Positions 30,469 to 41,463 are shown, counted from the first letter of the stretch. The stretch is 64,000 nucleotides of DNA from Cytophagales bacterium (GCA_030446715.1 JAUJMU010000017.1:26418-90417); one strand, 5' to 3'. Translations and numbers: made by a program. The notes: a model not told the origin generated them from the sequence alone.

Positions 30469-33162
30469 ATGGAGCAGCCAGAAAAAACACCTCATGACCG
30501 CCCCCCGCGCCTTGCCGATGCCCTGCTCGAGCTCCTCTTCAACACCTACGAAGTGGAAGAGATACAGGGCGACCTCGCTGAGCTTTTCGGGCGGAGAACA
30601 GAAGACTACGGCCTGAAGCAGGCACGGCGGCTGTACTGGCTGGACGTGCTCCGGTTCCTGAATCCATTCGCCCGGAAAAGAAGAATTATTCAGCCTTACC
30701 CAACCCCTCCCCCCCTGGCTATGCTGCACAATTATCTCCTTACCGCCTCCCGGGAGGCCAGGAGGAACAAACTTTTTACGGGTATCAACCTGACCGGGCT
30801 GGGCACCGGCCTTGCCGCCTTTTTAGTGATTGTGCAGTTTGTGCTGTTCGAGAAAAGCTACGATACTTTTCACCAGAATGCAGAGGACATTTACCGGGTG
30901 CCGTTCAGCTGGGAGCCGCTGTCAGGGGGCAACCCCGATGAACTGTACGCCTCCAATGTACCCGCTTTCGGACCTGCCCTGGCCAGTGACTTTCCGGAGG
31001 TGGCAGCGTACACCCGGGTATTTCACATCCAAACGCTAGTGCCCTATTGCGTGCTTACCTACGTAAATAAGTCAGGCAACAAGGTTTCTTTCAACGAATC
31101 GCGGGGCTACTACGTTGAACCTGCTTTTCTCTCCATGTTCTCCTTCCCGCTGACCGAGGGTGATAAAGCTACTGCCCTCCGGGAGCCAAAGACTATAGTG
31201 CTTACCAGATCCGCCGCCACCCGGTACTTTGGCAGCGAAAATCCGGTTGGCAAAACCGTTGATATTCAGAATGAAGGTCCGAGTGGTGCGTACACGGTTA
31301 CGGGTATCATGGAAGATGTGCTGCGCAACTCCCACCTCCAGTTTGATTTCCTGCTCTCCTACGCGTCGCTGGGCACGGGCAGCGTTCAGAAAAGCTGGGT
31401 CTGGAGCCAGTTTTATACGTACGTCCAGCTCCGGCCGGGCACCAATCCAAAGGCACTGGAAGCAAAGTTGCCCGCCTTTCTGAAAAAGTATAACGGGGAG
31501 AAATGCGAATACGAAGTATTTTTACAGCCCCTGAAAGCCATTCACCTGACGTCCCATCTCCGTTACGAAACCTCCGTGAACGGGTCGGAGCGGACGGTCA
31601 ATTTTCTCCTGATCATGGCCGGGCTGATTCTGGTCATTGCGTGGGTCAATTACGTAAATCTTTCGTCGGCCCGTGCACTGGAAAGAGCCCGCGAAACCGG
31701 CGTCCGGAAGGCAATCGGGGCGGGACGTCCGGCGCTATTCGCGCAGTTTCTGGTGCAGGCGTTTCTGACCAACGGAATGGCGCTGCTGCTGGCAATGGTG
31801 CTGATCGTACTAGCCATTCCGCTTTACGTCAGCCGCGTTACGGGTGGCGTGGTTGATTTTTCCCTGTTCACCCGGGCCTCTTTCTGGCTGCCGGCCCTCG
31901 GCGCGTGGATAGCTGGTTCGCTGCTGTCGGGCATTTACCCGGCCATACTGCTGTCGTCCTACAAGCCGGTAGAGGCGCTGAAGGGCAAAATCAGGCATAC
32001 GGCCGGGGGGCTGTACACCAGAAAGCTGCTGGCCACTACGCAGTTTGCGGCATCCGTTGCGCTGGCTATTTTCACGGGGGTAGTGCTGTCTCAGTTTTAC
32101 TTTATGCGCCACCAGGACCTGGGCATCCGGCTGGAACAGACGCTGGTGCTGAGAACGCCGGGCGCCGCCGGACCGGGATCAGGCGGCAACCTGGACCATT
32201 TCCGGCAGGAGGTTACCAAACCGGCGGCCGTTCAGGGAGTTGCTTTCTCAACGGCGATCCCCGGCCGGGAAATTACCACCACGCGCGGCATGAGGCGGCG
32301 GAACAGTGAACAAAAAGGCAATACCAACGTTTTTCTGGTGGGGGTAGATGAAAAATACATCCCCTACTTCGGGCTCCAGTTGCTGGCGGGCAGAGGCTTT
32401 TCGGAAAATTCTGCCGCCACCGACAAAGGGCGTTCCGTAGTGTTGAATGAGCAGGCGCTGCAGATGGTGGGGCTGGAAAGTCCGGAAGCCGCCATCGGCG
32501 AAAAGGTACTGCTCAACGGCCGGCCGCCGGAGCTCACCATCACCGGGGTGATCAAAGATTACCACAACAAGTCGCTGGAGCACCCGATTGAACCCATTGT
32601 CCTGTATCCCGATTCCTTGGGAGAAGGCTACCTTTCGGTGCGGATACAGGTAAAGGATAATCTGCCGGCTACCCTCTCCGCAGTGGAAAAAGCCTACGCG
32701 AAAGCCTTTCCCGGCCAGCCCCTCGATTACTTTTTCCTTGATGATTTCTTCAATCAGCAGTACCAGCAGGAGGCCCGTAACGTGGAAGTGTTCACCTTAT
32801 TTGCGGTTCTGGCCATTCTCATTGCCTGCCTCGGCCTCATCGGCCTGACCACGTACGCCATTGCCGGCCGCACAAAGGAAATCGGGGTGCGGAAAGTACA
32901 CGGAGCCGATACATTTGCCGTTGCGCGGCTCCTGCTGAAAGACCTGATGCTGACCGTGCTGCTGGCCAACCTGATGGCGTGGCCTCTTTCGTGGTGGGTG
33001 GTCCGTTTCTGGCTGGAGCATTACGCTTTCCGCCTGCCGCTGAGTCCGGTGTACTTTCTGGTGCCGGGTGCCGCCGTATCGGTCATTGCCCTGCTTTCGG
33101 TGCTTTACCAGACACTGAAAGCCGCCCGGACCAGACCGGCTGCGTTTTTGAAGGAGGTTTGA
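30469..33162 (+). CDS. ABC transporter permease with permease-prefix domain
   Basis: RLADALLELLFNTYEVEEIQGDLAELFGRRTEDYGLKQARRLYWLDVLRFLNPFARKR then a MacB/FtsX-like permease body. Confidence 0.92.
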   Translation: MEQPEKTPHDRPPRLADALLELLFNTYEVEEIQGDLAELFGRRTEDYGLKQARRLYWLDVLRFLNPFARKRRIIQPYPTPPPLAMLHNYLLTASREARRNKLFTGINLTGLGTGLAAFLVIVQFVLFEKSYDTFHQNAEDIYRVPFSWEPLSGGNPDELYASNVPAFGPALASDFPEVAAYTRVFHIQTLVPYCVLTYVNKSGNKVSFNESRGYYVEPAFLSMFSFPLTEGDKATALREPKTIVLTRSAATRYFGSENPVGKTVDIQNEGPSGAYTVTGIMEDVLRNSHLQFDFLLSYASLGTGSVQKSWVWSQFYTYVQLRPGTNPKALEAKLPAFLKKYNGEKCEYEVFLQPLKAIHLTSHLRYETSVNGSERTVNFLLIMAGLILVIAWVNYVNLSSARALERARETGVRKAIGAGRPALFAQFLVQAFLTNGMALLLAMVLIVLAIPLYVSRVTGGVVDFSLFTRASFWLPALGAWIAGSLLSGIYPAILLSSYKPVEALKGKIRHTAGGLYTRKLLATTQFAASVALAIFTGVVLSQFYFMRHQDLGIRLEQTLVLRTPGAAGPGSGGNLDHFRQEVTKPAAVQGVAFSTAIPGREITTTRGMRRRNSEQKGNTNVFLVGVDEKYIPYFGLQLLAGRGFSENSAATDKGRSVVLNEQALQMVGLESPEAAIGEKVLLNGRPPELTITGVIKDYHNKSLEHPIEPIVLYPDSLGEGYLSVRIQVKDNLPATLSAVEKAYAKAFPGQPLDYFFLDDFFNQQYQQEARNVEVFTLFAVLAILIACLGLIGLTTYAIAGRTKEIGVRKVHGADTFAVARLLLKDLMLTVLLANLMAWPLSWWVVRFWLEHYAFRLPLSPVYFLVPGAAVSVIALLSVLYQTLKAARTRPAAFLKEV

Positions 33163-33594
33163 GAGGAAGGTTTGGCGGAAATGCAAGGGAGTGGGACTTA
33201 CGCAAAAAACCTTTGAAGCCGTTTGTGAGACACAAACGATGGTGTCTGTACCGTTATCAGTGTCTGGATGTCAGGCGAGAGCAAAAGAAACAAAAAGCAG
33301 TAACTTCTCCTGAAATCACAGGATTGCGCTGGCGCTATTGAATAGGAATGACAACAGGGCAATAGCGGCTTAAACACTTTACTTATCTTGTCACTGCTTC
33401 AGCGATAAGCTCATCAACTTAATGGTACTTAAAAGTCCTTCCCCAAATCTGGGCTGGAATGTATACGGCCTTTGTTCACTGCAGAGGCATTTGTTGAATT
33501 GACTGGTGATCTCCTTTGAGAATCCCGAATAGAAAAAATCTTATTCATCCATACATTCCCTGAAGCTATTTCATCGCTATAATCTTCAAACAGT

Positions 33595-35008
33595 ATGAGA
33601 AAGCAAGCCCCCGCCCTTCCAGTCGTTAATCCTCATGCCGCCGGCATTGATGTGGGCTCCCGCAGCCATGTGGTAGCGGTAGATCAAAACAAGGAAAATG
33701 TCCGGTCCTTTGGCGTGTACACCCAGGATCATGAGCAGCTTATTGTGCATCTGCGTGAGTATGGGATTACTTCCGTGGCTATGGAAAGCACCGGTAGCTA
33801 TGGAGCGAAAATGCTCCATTCGGCAAACGCTCTTCAATGCCTTGCAAGAAGCTGGATTTGAAATGCTATTGGCCGGCGGTAGCCAGACCAGGAATGTGCA
33901 AGGACGTAAAACCGATGTCATTGATTGTATGTGGATTCAAAAACTCCATGATAGACCGATGATGCGCAGCATCAGGTCTACTGGGCTTATTGTCAGGTAG
34001 TTTTCTGCTGAGCGATACCCTGCAGGAGTTTCGTACCTACTACTATCATCGCCAACACTTGATTGAACAGCTGGCTACCTATACGCATAAGATGCAGAAG
34101 TCGCTTCGGCTAATGAACATCAGGCTCGATGCAGCCATCCGTGACATTACCGGCAAATCCGGGCTTGCCATTATAGACGCAATTCTAGCGGGAAACCGGG
34201 ATCCGCATTACTTAGCCTCTTTGGTGGACGTACGAATGAAAAAATCAAAGAGGAAATCGCCCAATCCCTGCACGGCTGGTGGAGGCAGGAGTTGTTATTT
34301 GAATTGCAGGCAGCCCTGGATTTTTACAAGCTCTGCCAGAAAGCCCTGTTGGAGTGTGATAAGGTGATTGAACAGGCTTTACTAAGAGGTGCTCCAGAAG
34401 AGCCCGTTGCCGAACCAGCCCAGAAGCAAGAAAAGAAAATAAGAAAAAGAGCAGCAAGCATACCCCTGCTTTTAACGTTTCCGATTTTGCCTGGCAGTAC
34501 TTCCAAACCGATCTTTTTGCCATAGCAGGCATCAGTCACAGTACCGTTCTTTGCCTGTTGACTACCCTGGGAAAGGATATCCATAAGTTCGCATCCGCTA
34601 AAAGTTTTGCCAGCTGGCTGCGGTTGGTTCCCAACAATAAAATCAGTGGCGGGCGCATCATCAGTCATCGCACTCCCTCGGGTAAATCCTATATAGCTAC
34701 TGCCTTAAGGCAGGCAGCTAACTCGATTGGCAATCAAAAGAATCATGAGCGTACTCCTTTCTTTTAAAAGAATTGCCTGTAAAAAGGGCAGAGTGGCCGC
34801 CATAACTGCCACTGCCCGAAAGCTGGCCGTCATTATCTGGAATATGATTACGAAAGCCGAGCCCTATAAGAAAAGTCAGATTAAAGAAAATAACCAAAAA
34901 ACCAGGGAAGCCGGATTACGGCAAGTGCAAAGACGCATGGAGGCCTTGAACTTAAATCAGGATGAATTAACCAGATTGTTTTCAAAAGCTTCGTTGTCAA
35001 TTACTTAG
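33595..35008 (+). pseudogene. IS110-family transposase, split by ~5-6 frameshifts
   Basis: HAAGIDVGSRSHVVAVDQ...SFGVYTQDHEQLIVHLREYGITSVAMESTGSYG (DEDD-type N-terminus); FAIAGISHSTVLCLLTTLGKDIHKFASAKSFASWLRLVPNNKISGGRIISHRTPSGKS (C-terminal domain) in other frames. Confidence 0.85.
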
Positions 35009-35012
35009 CTGC

Positions 35013-35608
35013 TTGTTGTATAGAAAAACGGATACTTCACTGGCCGACGGCTACGACAAGATACTCAAGGAGAACATAACCTCTTTGCTGCTTCCGCTGA
35101 CAGAGAAATATCTCAACATCAAAATCATTGATAGCCGCGAACTGAAGGACAAACTGCAAACCACCATTGAGAAGGAACCCGATTTCATCCGGATTGTGAG
35201 AACAGATACGGATGAAGAGTTCATCCTGCACCTGGAGTTTCAGACCCAGGATGAGGAAGGGATGATCTACCGCATGCAGGAATACTACGGCTTGCTGCGC
35301 CGCAAACATCAGTTAGTACGTTTAGTACGTTGCGCAAGTACATCAGGCAATTAGCTGTACTTGCCAGATTACGAAACTTAACCAAAGAAACACAAAAACA
35401 GATACAGGATATGGGACTTACCTACAATATTACTGAAGATTACCTCTATCAGGAAGGTTTGGCTAAAGGGGAGCAAAAAGGCCGGGAAGAAAAAAGGGTG
35501 CTGATTATGGAAATGCTGTTAGACAGAACACTAACAATTGAAAAAATTGCTGCATTAGCAAAAGTGTCAGCAGAATACGTCAGACAAATAGAAGAATTGA
35601 AAAAGTAA
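35013..35608 (+). pseudogene. Rpn-family recombination-promoting nuclease/putative transposase, internally deleted
   Basis: TDTSLADGYDKILKENITSLLLPLTEKYLNIKI...DEEFILHLEFQTQDEEGMIYRMQEYYGLLRRKHQL joins a C-terminal EDYLYQEGLAKGEQKGREEKR segment without the middle. Confidence 0.7.
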
Positions 35609-35802
35609 AAAGCCCTCGCCTGACACCGTCCACGCCGGCTACCGGGCCGCGAACCAGTATAGCTGATGCGAGAGGCCACGGCGTCGGCTGCTCATGTTCC
35701 GGCAACTTTTGCGTATGTCCTGATACACCATTGTAGTTGCCCATTACTTTTTGAAAGCATCATCGTTGCAGGATTTACTTTAAACTTTCCGGGTCAACCT
35801 TT

Positions 35803-36984
35803 ATGATAAAGCCTGTCCTTGTATCTGCCTTCCTCCTGCCGGTGGTCCTGAGCCTTTCCCTGCCCGCCCTGGCGCACAGTGACATTCAGGTCGGGGCCGC
35901 CCGGATGGGAGAATACCTGCCGGCTCTCCGCAACCGGAAAGTGGGTATGGTGGTAAACCAGACCTCCCTGGTAAACGGCGTGCATCTGGTGGATACACTG
36001 TTGCGCAGCGGCATTTCCATCAAAGGCATTTTTGCGCCGGAGCACGGCTACCGCGGCGATGTGGAGCGGGGCAAGAAAATAACCACTGTCAAGGACGACG
36101 CCACCGGTATTCCGGTTTACTCCATTTACGGTTCCCGCAAGAAACCTTCAAAAGAAGACCTGCGCGGCGTAGAGGTGATGATTTTCGACATTCAGGACGT
36201 GGGCGTACGCTTTTTCACCTACATCTCGACCCTTCACTATGTGATGGAGGCCTGCGCCGAGAACGATATTCCCCTCCTGGTGCTCGACCGGCCCAATCCC
36301 ATCGGCTACTACGTGGATGGTCCGGTGCTCGACACCACCTTCCGGTCTTTTATCGGCATGCACCCGATTCCAGTGGTGCACGGCATGACCGTCGGTGAAT
36401 ACGCCCGGATGATCAACGGGGAGAAGTGGCTGGCCAACGGGGTGCAGTGTACGCTTTCAGTCGTTCAAGCCGCCGGGTACAGCCATTCAGCAAAGTATCA
36501 GGTGCCGGTGCCACCCTCGCCGAACCTGCCGGACATGAAGTCGGTTTATCTGTATCCTTCCATCTGCCTGTTTGAAGGGACCAATGTCAGCGAAGGGCGG
36601 GGCACGTTGAAGCCATTCCAGCAATTTGGCACACCCTTTTTCAAGGGTGGAAACGCTAAATTCGTTCCTAAATCCATACCCGCCATGAGCCAGAAGCCGG
36701 AGTACGAAGGGCAGGTTTGCCGGGGCTACGACCTGTCGGATACACCTGTGGAGGCACTACAGGCCATCCGTCAGTTGGAACTCAGGTATTTGCTGGAATT
36801 CTACCGCAAGGCTCCGGACAAGAGCCGCTACTTCGGAAAAACGTTCGACTTGCTGGCTGGTACGGATTTGCTCCGCAAACAGATCATCGCCGGCAAGACG
36901 GAGAGCCAGATCCGCACCAGCTGGCAGCCGGGACTGGGGAAGTTCCGGAAGGTAAGGGCGAAATACTTGCTGTATGGTGAGTAG
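35803..36984 (+). CDS. DUF1343 / NamZ-like exo-beta-N-acetylmuramidase family protein
   Basis: IQVGAARMGEYLPALRNRKVGMVVNQTSLVNGVHLVDTLLRSGISIKGIFAPEHGYRGDVERG. Confidence 0.9.
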   Translation: MIKPVLVSAFLLPVVLSLSLPALAHSDIQVGAARMGEYLPALRNRKVGMVVNQTSLVNGVHLVDTLLRSGISIKGIFAPEHGYRGDVERGKKITTVKDDATGIPVYSIYGSRKKPSKEDLRGVEVMIFDIQDVGVRFFTYISTLHYVMEACAENDIPLLVLDRPNPIGYYVDGPVLDTTFRSFIGMHPIPVVHGMTVGEYARMINGEKWLANGVQCTLSVVQAAGYSHSAKYQVPVPPSPNLPDMKSVYLYPSICLFEGTNVSEGRGTLKPFQQFGTPFFKGGNAKFVPKSIPAMSQKPEYEGQVCRGYDLSDTPVEALQAIRQLELRYLLEFYRKAPDKSRYFGKTFDLLAGTDLLRKQIIAGKTESQIRTSWQPGLGKFRKVRAKYLLYGE

Positions 36985-37040
36985 ATGCGCAAAGAGGGAT
37001 TTCCTTTTGTCACCTGTAATGCGGGGAAGAAACCAGCACC

Positions 37041-37230
37041 TTATAAGCTCCTGGACTTTTTCAAAAAGATCCTGCCCGCTTTCAGTTGGAATCCCTCCTG
37101 CCCTTCCAGAGTAGCCCCTATCTCATCTGCATTTACAAAATAATAGTCGTTCTCTTTTAGAAATCTTTCGCAAAAGTGGTTTTGCCTGAACCATTGGCAC
37201 CTGCCACTATGATTACTTCTTTCACTGAAA
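37041..37230 (-). pseudogene. Zeta-toxin-like P-loop ATPase remnant
   Basis: In two frames: GANGSGKTTF + CERFLKENDYYFVNADEIGATLEGQEGFQLKAGRIFLKK; no C-terminal domain. Confidence 0.5.
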
Positions 37231-37283
37231 GGTGGTTGACACGTTTGTGTTACATCCGGCCGGATCAAACAACGCCCCGCTTA

Positions 37284-37385
37284 AGTAGTTGTTGGTTGTC
37301 AGTTGCTCGTTATTTAACAAATAACCGTCTTATAATCAAATCATTACGAAAAGACAAATGCCCTATACTTTTGCACGGATCCTCA
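37284..37385 (+). repeat. Intergenic repeat family B, copy 2
   Basis: TAGTTGTTGGTTGTCAGTTGCTCGTTATTTAACAAATAACCGTCTTATAATC...TATACTTTTGCACGGAT; parallels 14,789-14,895. Confidence 0.65.
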
Positions 37386-38642
37386 AAGCAATAGCTCCGC
37401 CTGCCCCACAACGGGACCTGAGGCAACCTCCGGAAGGTAAGGTCTATTCTCCCGGATGCCCAGCGTCCGGAGGATTTCCTCACCCACGGCCTGCATGAGC
37501 GGCACCACCACGGAGTTACCGAACTGCCTGTATGCCTGCGTGTTGGAAACCACAATCCGGAAGTCATCAGGGTAGCCCTGCAGCCGGGCGCACTCCCGGG
37601 GCGTCAGCCGGCGCGGATTGGCACCGTGCTGGGGAATCAGAATCTCGCTGCCGTCCTTGTGGTAGCGGGCACTGAGGGTACGGGTAATGCAGCCGGGGGC
37701 GGCCAGGCCGAAGCCGTTGCCCTTCAGGCGGTGCTTTTCGGCGTAGTCGCGCAGGTACCTCCAGAGTTCATCCGAAAGGGTAAAGTTCCGGGTAAAGGTT
37801 TCGTCATCGTCCAGAATATCGGCGAGGCAACTGCTCACCGGCGGCAGGGCCGGAAAACGGAAGTCTGCCTTTCCGTCGAAAAGCTGATTGTCAAAACCGA
37901 CGATGACGATCCGCTCCCGGTGCTGGGGCACGTAATGCCTGCCGTCGAGCACCCGGTAGTGCACGTGGTAATCCAGTTCCCGCAGGGTCTGGAGAATGAT
38001 CGGGAAGGTTTTGTGGCGGTCGTGGCTGACGAGGTTCTTGACGTTTTCGAGCAGAAAAGCCTTGGGGCGCTTTTCTTTGATAATCCGGGCCACGTCAAAA
38101 AACAAGGTTCCCTGCGTCTGGTCCAGAAAGCCGTGTTCCCGGCCCAGGCTGTTTTTTTTTGAGACGCCAGCCAGCGAAAAAGGCTGGCAGGGAAAGCCCG
38201 CGGTCAGAATGTCGTGGCCGGGAATCTGCGTTTCGTCAATAGTGGTAATGTCGCCGAAGGGCACCTCGCCGAAGTTTACCTCGTAGGTCTGTTTGGCGTA
38301 CTTGTTCCACTCGGAGGTAAATACGCACTTGCCGTTCAGGTTCTGCAGCGCCACCCGGAAGCCGCCGATGCCGGCAAACAAATCAATAAAAGTAAAATCA
38401 GGATTGACATTTGGGGGAAAAGCAACGTCCCACCGGTCGGGCAGCAGGGACTCCAGAGCCGGAACGTATCCCAGCTTCAGTTCGGCAGACCGCTGACGGA
38501 CGTACTGGCCGGCAGCTTCCCGGAAAAATTCCCCGGCAGGGGTGTGGTAATTCTGGAGGTAATGGGTAAAGGCCGCCAGGCGCAAATCGTCCTTTTTGCC
38601 CGGCTCAATTCCCAGCAGACTTCTGACCTTGCTGTATTTCAT
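37383..38642 (-). CDS. DNA (cytosine-5) methyltransferase, Dcm-like
   Basis: FIDLFAGIGGFRVALQ...GHDILTAGFPCQPFSLAGVSKKNSLGREHGF...FLLENVKNL...TRTLSARYHKDGSEILIP...RQFGNSVVVPLM. Confidence 0.93.
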   Translation of the reverse strand: MKYSKVRSLLGIEPGKKDDLRLAAFTHYLQNYHTPAGEFFREAAGQYVRQRSAELKLGYVPALESLLPDRWDVAFPPNVNPDFTFIDLFAGIGGFRVALQNLNGKCVFTSEWNKYAKQTYEVNFGEVPFGDITTIDETQIPGHDILTAGFPCQPFSLAGVSKKNSLGREHGFLDQTQGTLFFDVARIIKEKRPKAFLLENVKNLVSHDRHKTFPIILQTLRELDYHVHYRVLDGRHYVPQHRERIVIVGFDNQLFDGKADFRFPALPPVSSCLADILDDDETFTRNFTLSDELWRYLRDYAEKHRLKGNGFGLAAPGCITRTLSARYHKDGSEILIPQHGANPRRLTPRECARLQGYPDDFRIVVSNTQAYRQFGNSVVVPLMQAVGEEILRTLGIRENRPYLPEVASGPVVGQAELLL

Positions 38643-39072
38643 CTTTTTGGTTGTTCGGTCCCGTAATGGTATCAGTCAGCCGGTTCAGGGTCTGTTCCCT
38701 CAGGGCCGGTTTCAACTCACATTCCCACACCGTAATCACCCGCCAGCCGGCTGCGGTCAGTTCATGGGCTGCTTTCTGGTCGCGTACCTGGTTGGAACCG
38801 ATCTTTTCGGTCCAGAACTCCGTCCGGGATTTAGGCACCACAAAGTACCGGCAACCGGTATGCCCGTGCCAGAAGCAGCCGTGAACAAATATAACCGTTT
38901 TATGCTTCGGTAAAACCACGTCCGGTTTGCCGGGCATGCCCGCCGGATGCAGCCGGAATCTCAATCCTTTGCCATGCAGAAACTTACGGACCAGAATCTC
39001 GGGCCTGGTGTTTTTTGCCTTGATTCTGGACATATTGTAACTCCTCACCTTCTCTGAATGCACGTCGGCCAT
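38605..39072 (-). CDS. vsr: Very short patch repair endonuclease
   Basis: MSRIKAKNTRPEILVRKFLHGKGLRFRLHPAGMPGKPDVVLPKHKTVIFVHGCFWHGHTGCRYFVVPKSRTEFW. Confidence 0.93.
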   Translation of the reverse strand: MADVHSEKVRSYNMSRIKAKNTRPEILVRKFLHGKGLRFRLHPAGMPGKPDVVLPKHKTVIFVHGCFWHGHTGCRYFVVPKSRTEFWTEKIGSNQVRDQKAAHELTAAGWRVITVWECELKPALREQTLNRLTDTITGPNNQKDEIQQGQKSAGN

Positions 39073-39305
39073 CGGTACTGCCTTTTAGGATATTTTATCT
39101 ACCCTATAACACCAAAAGGGTCAAAATACTCCTCTTTCTGTAAATGAAATGAAAGATGGGAGACGCAGGACAGAAGATAAAAAACCAAGGGGAACCCGCT
39201 TTATCAACCGACGGGGGCAGAAACAAAAATGCCGGCTGCGTTTCCGCCTCCGGCTTAAAAAAATAACAAAAAATAAAATCAGGATTTATTTTTCAGGACC
39301 CGCCC

Positions 39306-39674
39306 TTAGGCCGCCATGGTGCGGCAAAGAGAAAAGGCCATCTCCTTGTTCCAGCGGATTTCGATGCCCAGCGACAGGCAGTCGCCTATAAAGTCGAGCA
39401 GCACCACCGGACGACGGAAGGTCCGGCCATTGATATAATAGTTAGTTCTCTCAAACCAGACCAGGTTACACTCTTCAGACTTATCAAAGTAGCGGTTACA
39501 GGGTGAGTAGTATTGCCAGTTCTGAAAACAAAGGACAAGCTGCTCAGGATCAAAGGGCATTGTATACAGAGCCTGCATGGACTCCGTAGGTTGTTCCACT
39601 GAATCAGCAGGACCGGCGTGAGGAAACAGACCAGAAATTGTTTCAGAGAGTAAAGCTTTCATCGGAGTTGTCAT
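39306..39674 (-). CDS. Hypothetical protein
   Basis: Open frame of 122 aa with no recognised motif. Confidence 0.4.
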   Translation of the reverse strand: MTTPMKALLSETISGLFPHAGPADSVEQPTESMQALYTMPFDPEQLVLCFQNWQYYSPCNRYFDKSEECNLVWFERTNYYINGRTFRRPVVLLDFIGDCLSLGIEIRWNKEMAFSLCRTMAA

Positions 39675-39792
39675 TTGGATTAGTATTTTGCTCCTACAAC
39701 CGTAGATACCTGTAAGGGAAAGCAGGTATCCGCGCTATTCCGCAAAACACGCCGCGGCTTCGGTGAAGCCGGGGAAAAATTCGATGAGGACT

Positions 39793-40681
39793 TTAAACAG
39801 TCACTTTCTTCTCTGCCGGCCTGAACTTATCCCGCTGCGCCAGGTACAGGCCACCCAGCACCAGCGCCGTACCCAGATATGTCAACCTGGTAACCGGCTC
39901 ACCCAAAAGCACATACGCGTATAAAAAACCGAAGATGGGGCAAAGGAAAAGCCACAGGGACGCTCTTACTGCATCCTGCTTTACCAGATAAAACCACAAC
40001 TGCAGCGCCGCCACTGACACCGGAAATACCAGCCAGAGTACGCCTCCCCAAAATTGCGCATCCAGACGTGTAGCCCCGAAGTCGTCCCAGATCAGTGTAA
40101 CCGGCAGCAGCGTCAGTCCGCCCAGCAGCACCTGCCAGCCGTTGATCACTATTGCCGGAAGCCGCCATTGAATGGACGCATAGTACACGGTTGCCAGTGA
40201 TACCGACACCATACCGCCCAGCAGAATGAGCAGGCCGCTGACCGTGGCATAACTGCGTTCCAGCAGCGGCCACGTCGCCAGTCCTACACCGGCCAGACTC
40301 CAGGACGATGCCGGCCGCTTCGTACCACCGTAACTTTCGCTTCAGCCAGATGGCCGAAAAAAAGGTAATGAACAGCGGATTGGTGGCCGTAGAAAGGCTG
40401 CCGATCCCGGCGGAAACTTCCCGCATGGCCAGCACAAACGCCCCCAGGTAGATAGTGGTATTGAGCACCGAAAAGATCAGCAATTGCCGCCATTCGTTTC
40501 CCTGCGGCAAGGGATGCCGGTGGCGGCGCAGATAGGCGTACCCCAGCATAACGGTGCCCCCGATCAGGAAGCGTACGCTAGCCAGCACCAGCGGGTCAGC
40601 GGACCGGATGCCAAACTTGGTAGCAACGGAGGCCGAGGCCCAAAGGGCGGCGAAGAGGAGTCCGGGCAGAAACTGGCGCAT
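39793..40681 (-). pseudogene. EamA/DMT-family transporter, frameshift at ~40,300
   Basis: MRQFLPGLLFAALWASASVATKFGIRSADPLVLASVRFLIGG...TNPLFITFFSAIWLKRKLRWYEAAGIVL continues in another frame as VSLATVYYASIQWRLPAIVINGWQVLLGGLTLLP...GEPVTRLTYLGTALVLGGLYL. Confidence 0.85.
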
Positions 40682-40758
40682 GCAGATGGGGGTGGTGCTG
40701 CAATTATAGCATTAAAAGCTACTTGTATCACCAAAACACTTCTCCGGAGTCGTACCAG

Positions 40759-41463
40759 CTATGCACCCGCCGCCCTGCCTTCTTCAACCGGTTCAATGAT
40801 ATCTCCCACGCAGGTAATCAGGTCGGGCCCGTTGTTGGTGGCCTTGTTTACTTGGCGGCTCACCTCCACGGCCCGCATCCGGGAGGCGGGGTAAGGCTGT
40901 AAAAGCGCAAATGCTTCTTCGAATGAAGCTTTGGAATCAATCCAGCGGTGAGCCGTATCAGCCGGCAGCACGGCAGGCATCCGGTCATGCAACCGTTGCA
41001 TAAAAGGATTGGCCTCCATCGTGATAATGGCAAAAGTGGGGATTTCTTCGCCGGTTTCGCGGTTTACCCATCGGTTCCAGATGCCTGCAAACGCAAACAG
41101 TTCCTGGTCCGTCGGCCGGATGCTGTAGGGTGTCTTGACTTTCCCCGCAGCCCGCCACTCGTAGAAACTGTTGGCCAGCACCAGGCACCGCTGCTGCCGC
41201 ACCGCTTTCCGGAAAGAGGCTTTTTCAGTGATTCCTTCCATGCGGGCATTGATCATCTTGTAACCGGCGTTCTCCTCCTTTGCCCAGTCCGGGATAAGTC
41301 CCCACCGGAAAAACTGCACCCGTCCGGGGCTCTCATTGGTGATAACGGGCAGGTTCCGGGCCGGGGCCGCGTTGAAGTTGGCGGGGAAGTTTCCTTCCAC
41401 CTGGGCCGCAAACTGGCTTTCCACCTGCGCTGCGTCCAGTAAAATGGCATATCTTCCGCACAT
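40759..41463 (-). CDS. SOS response-associated peptidase (SRAP/YedK/HMCES family)
   Basis: MCGRYAILL...ANFNAAPARNLPVI...RWGLIPDWAKEENAGYKMINARMEGITEKASFRKAVRQQRCLVLANSFYEW. Confidence 0.93.
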   Translation of the reverse strand: MCGRYAILLDAAQVESQFAAQVEGNFPANFNAAPARNLPVITNESPGRVQFFRWGLIPDWAKEENAGYKMINARMEGITEKASFRKAVRQQRCLVLANSFYEWRAAGKVKTPYSIRPTDQELFAFAGIWNRWVNRETGEEIPTFAIITMEANPFMQRLHDRMPAVLPADTAHRWIDSKASFEEAFALLQPYPASRMRAVEVSRQVNKATNNGPDLITCVGDIIEPVEEGRAAGA

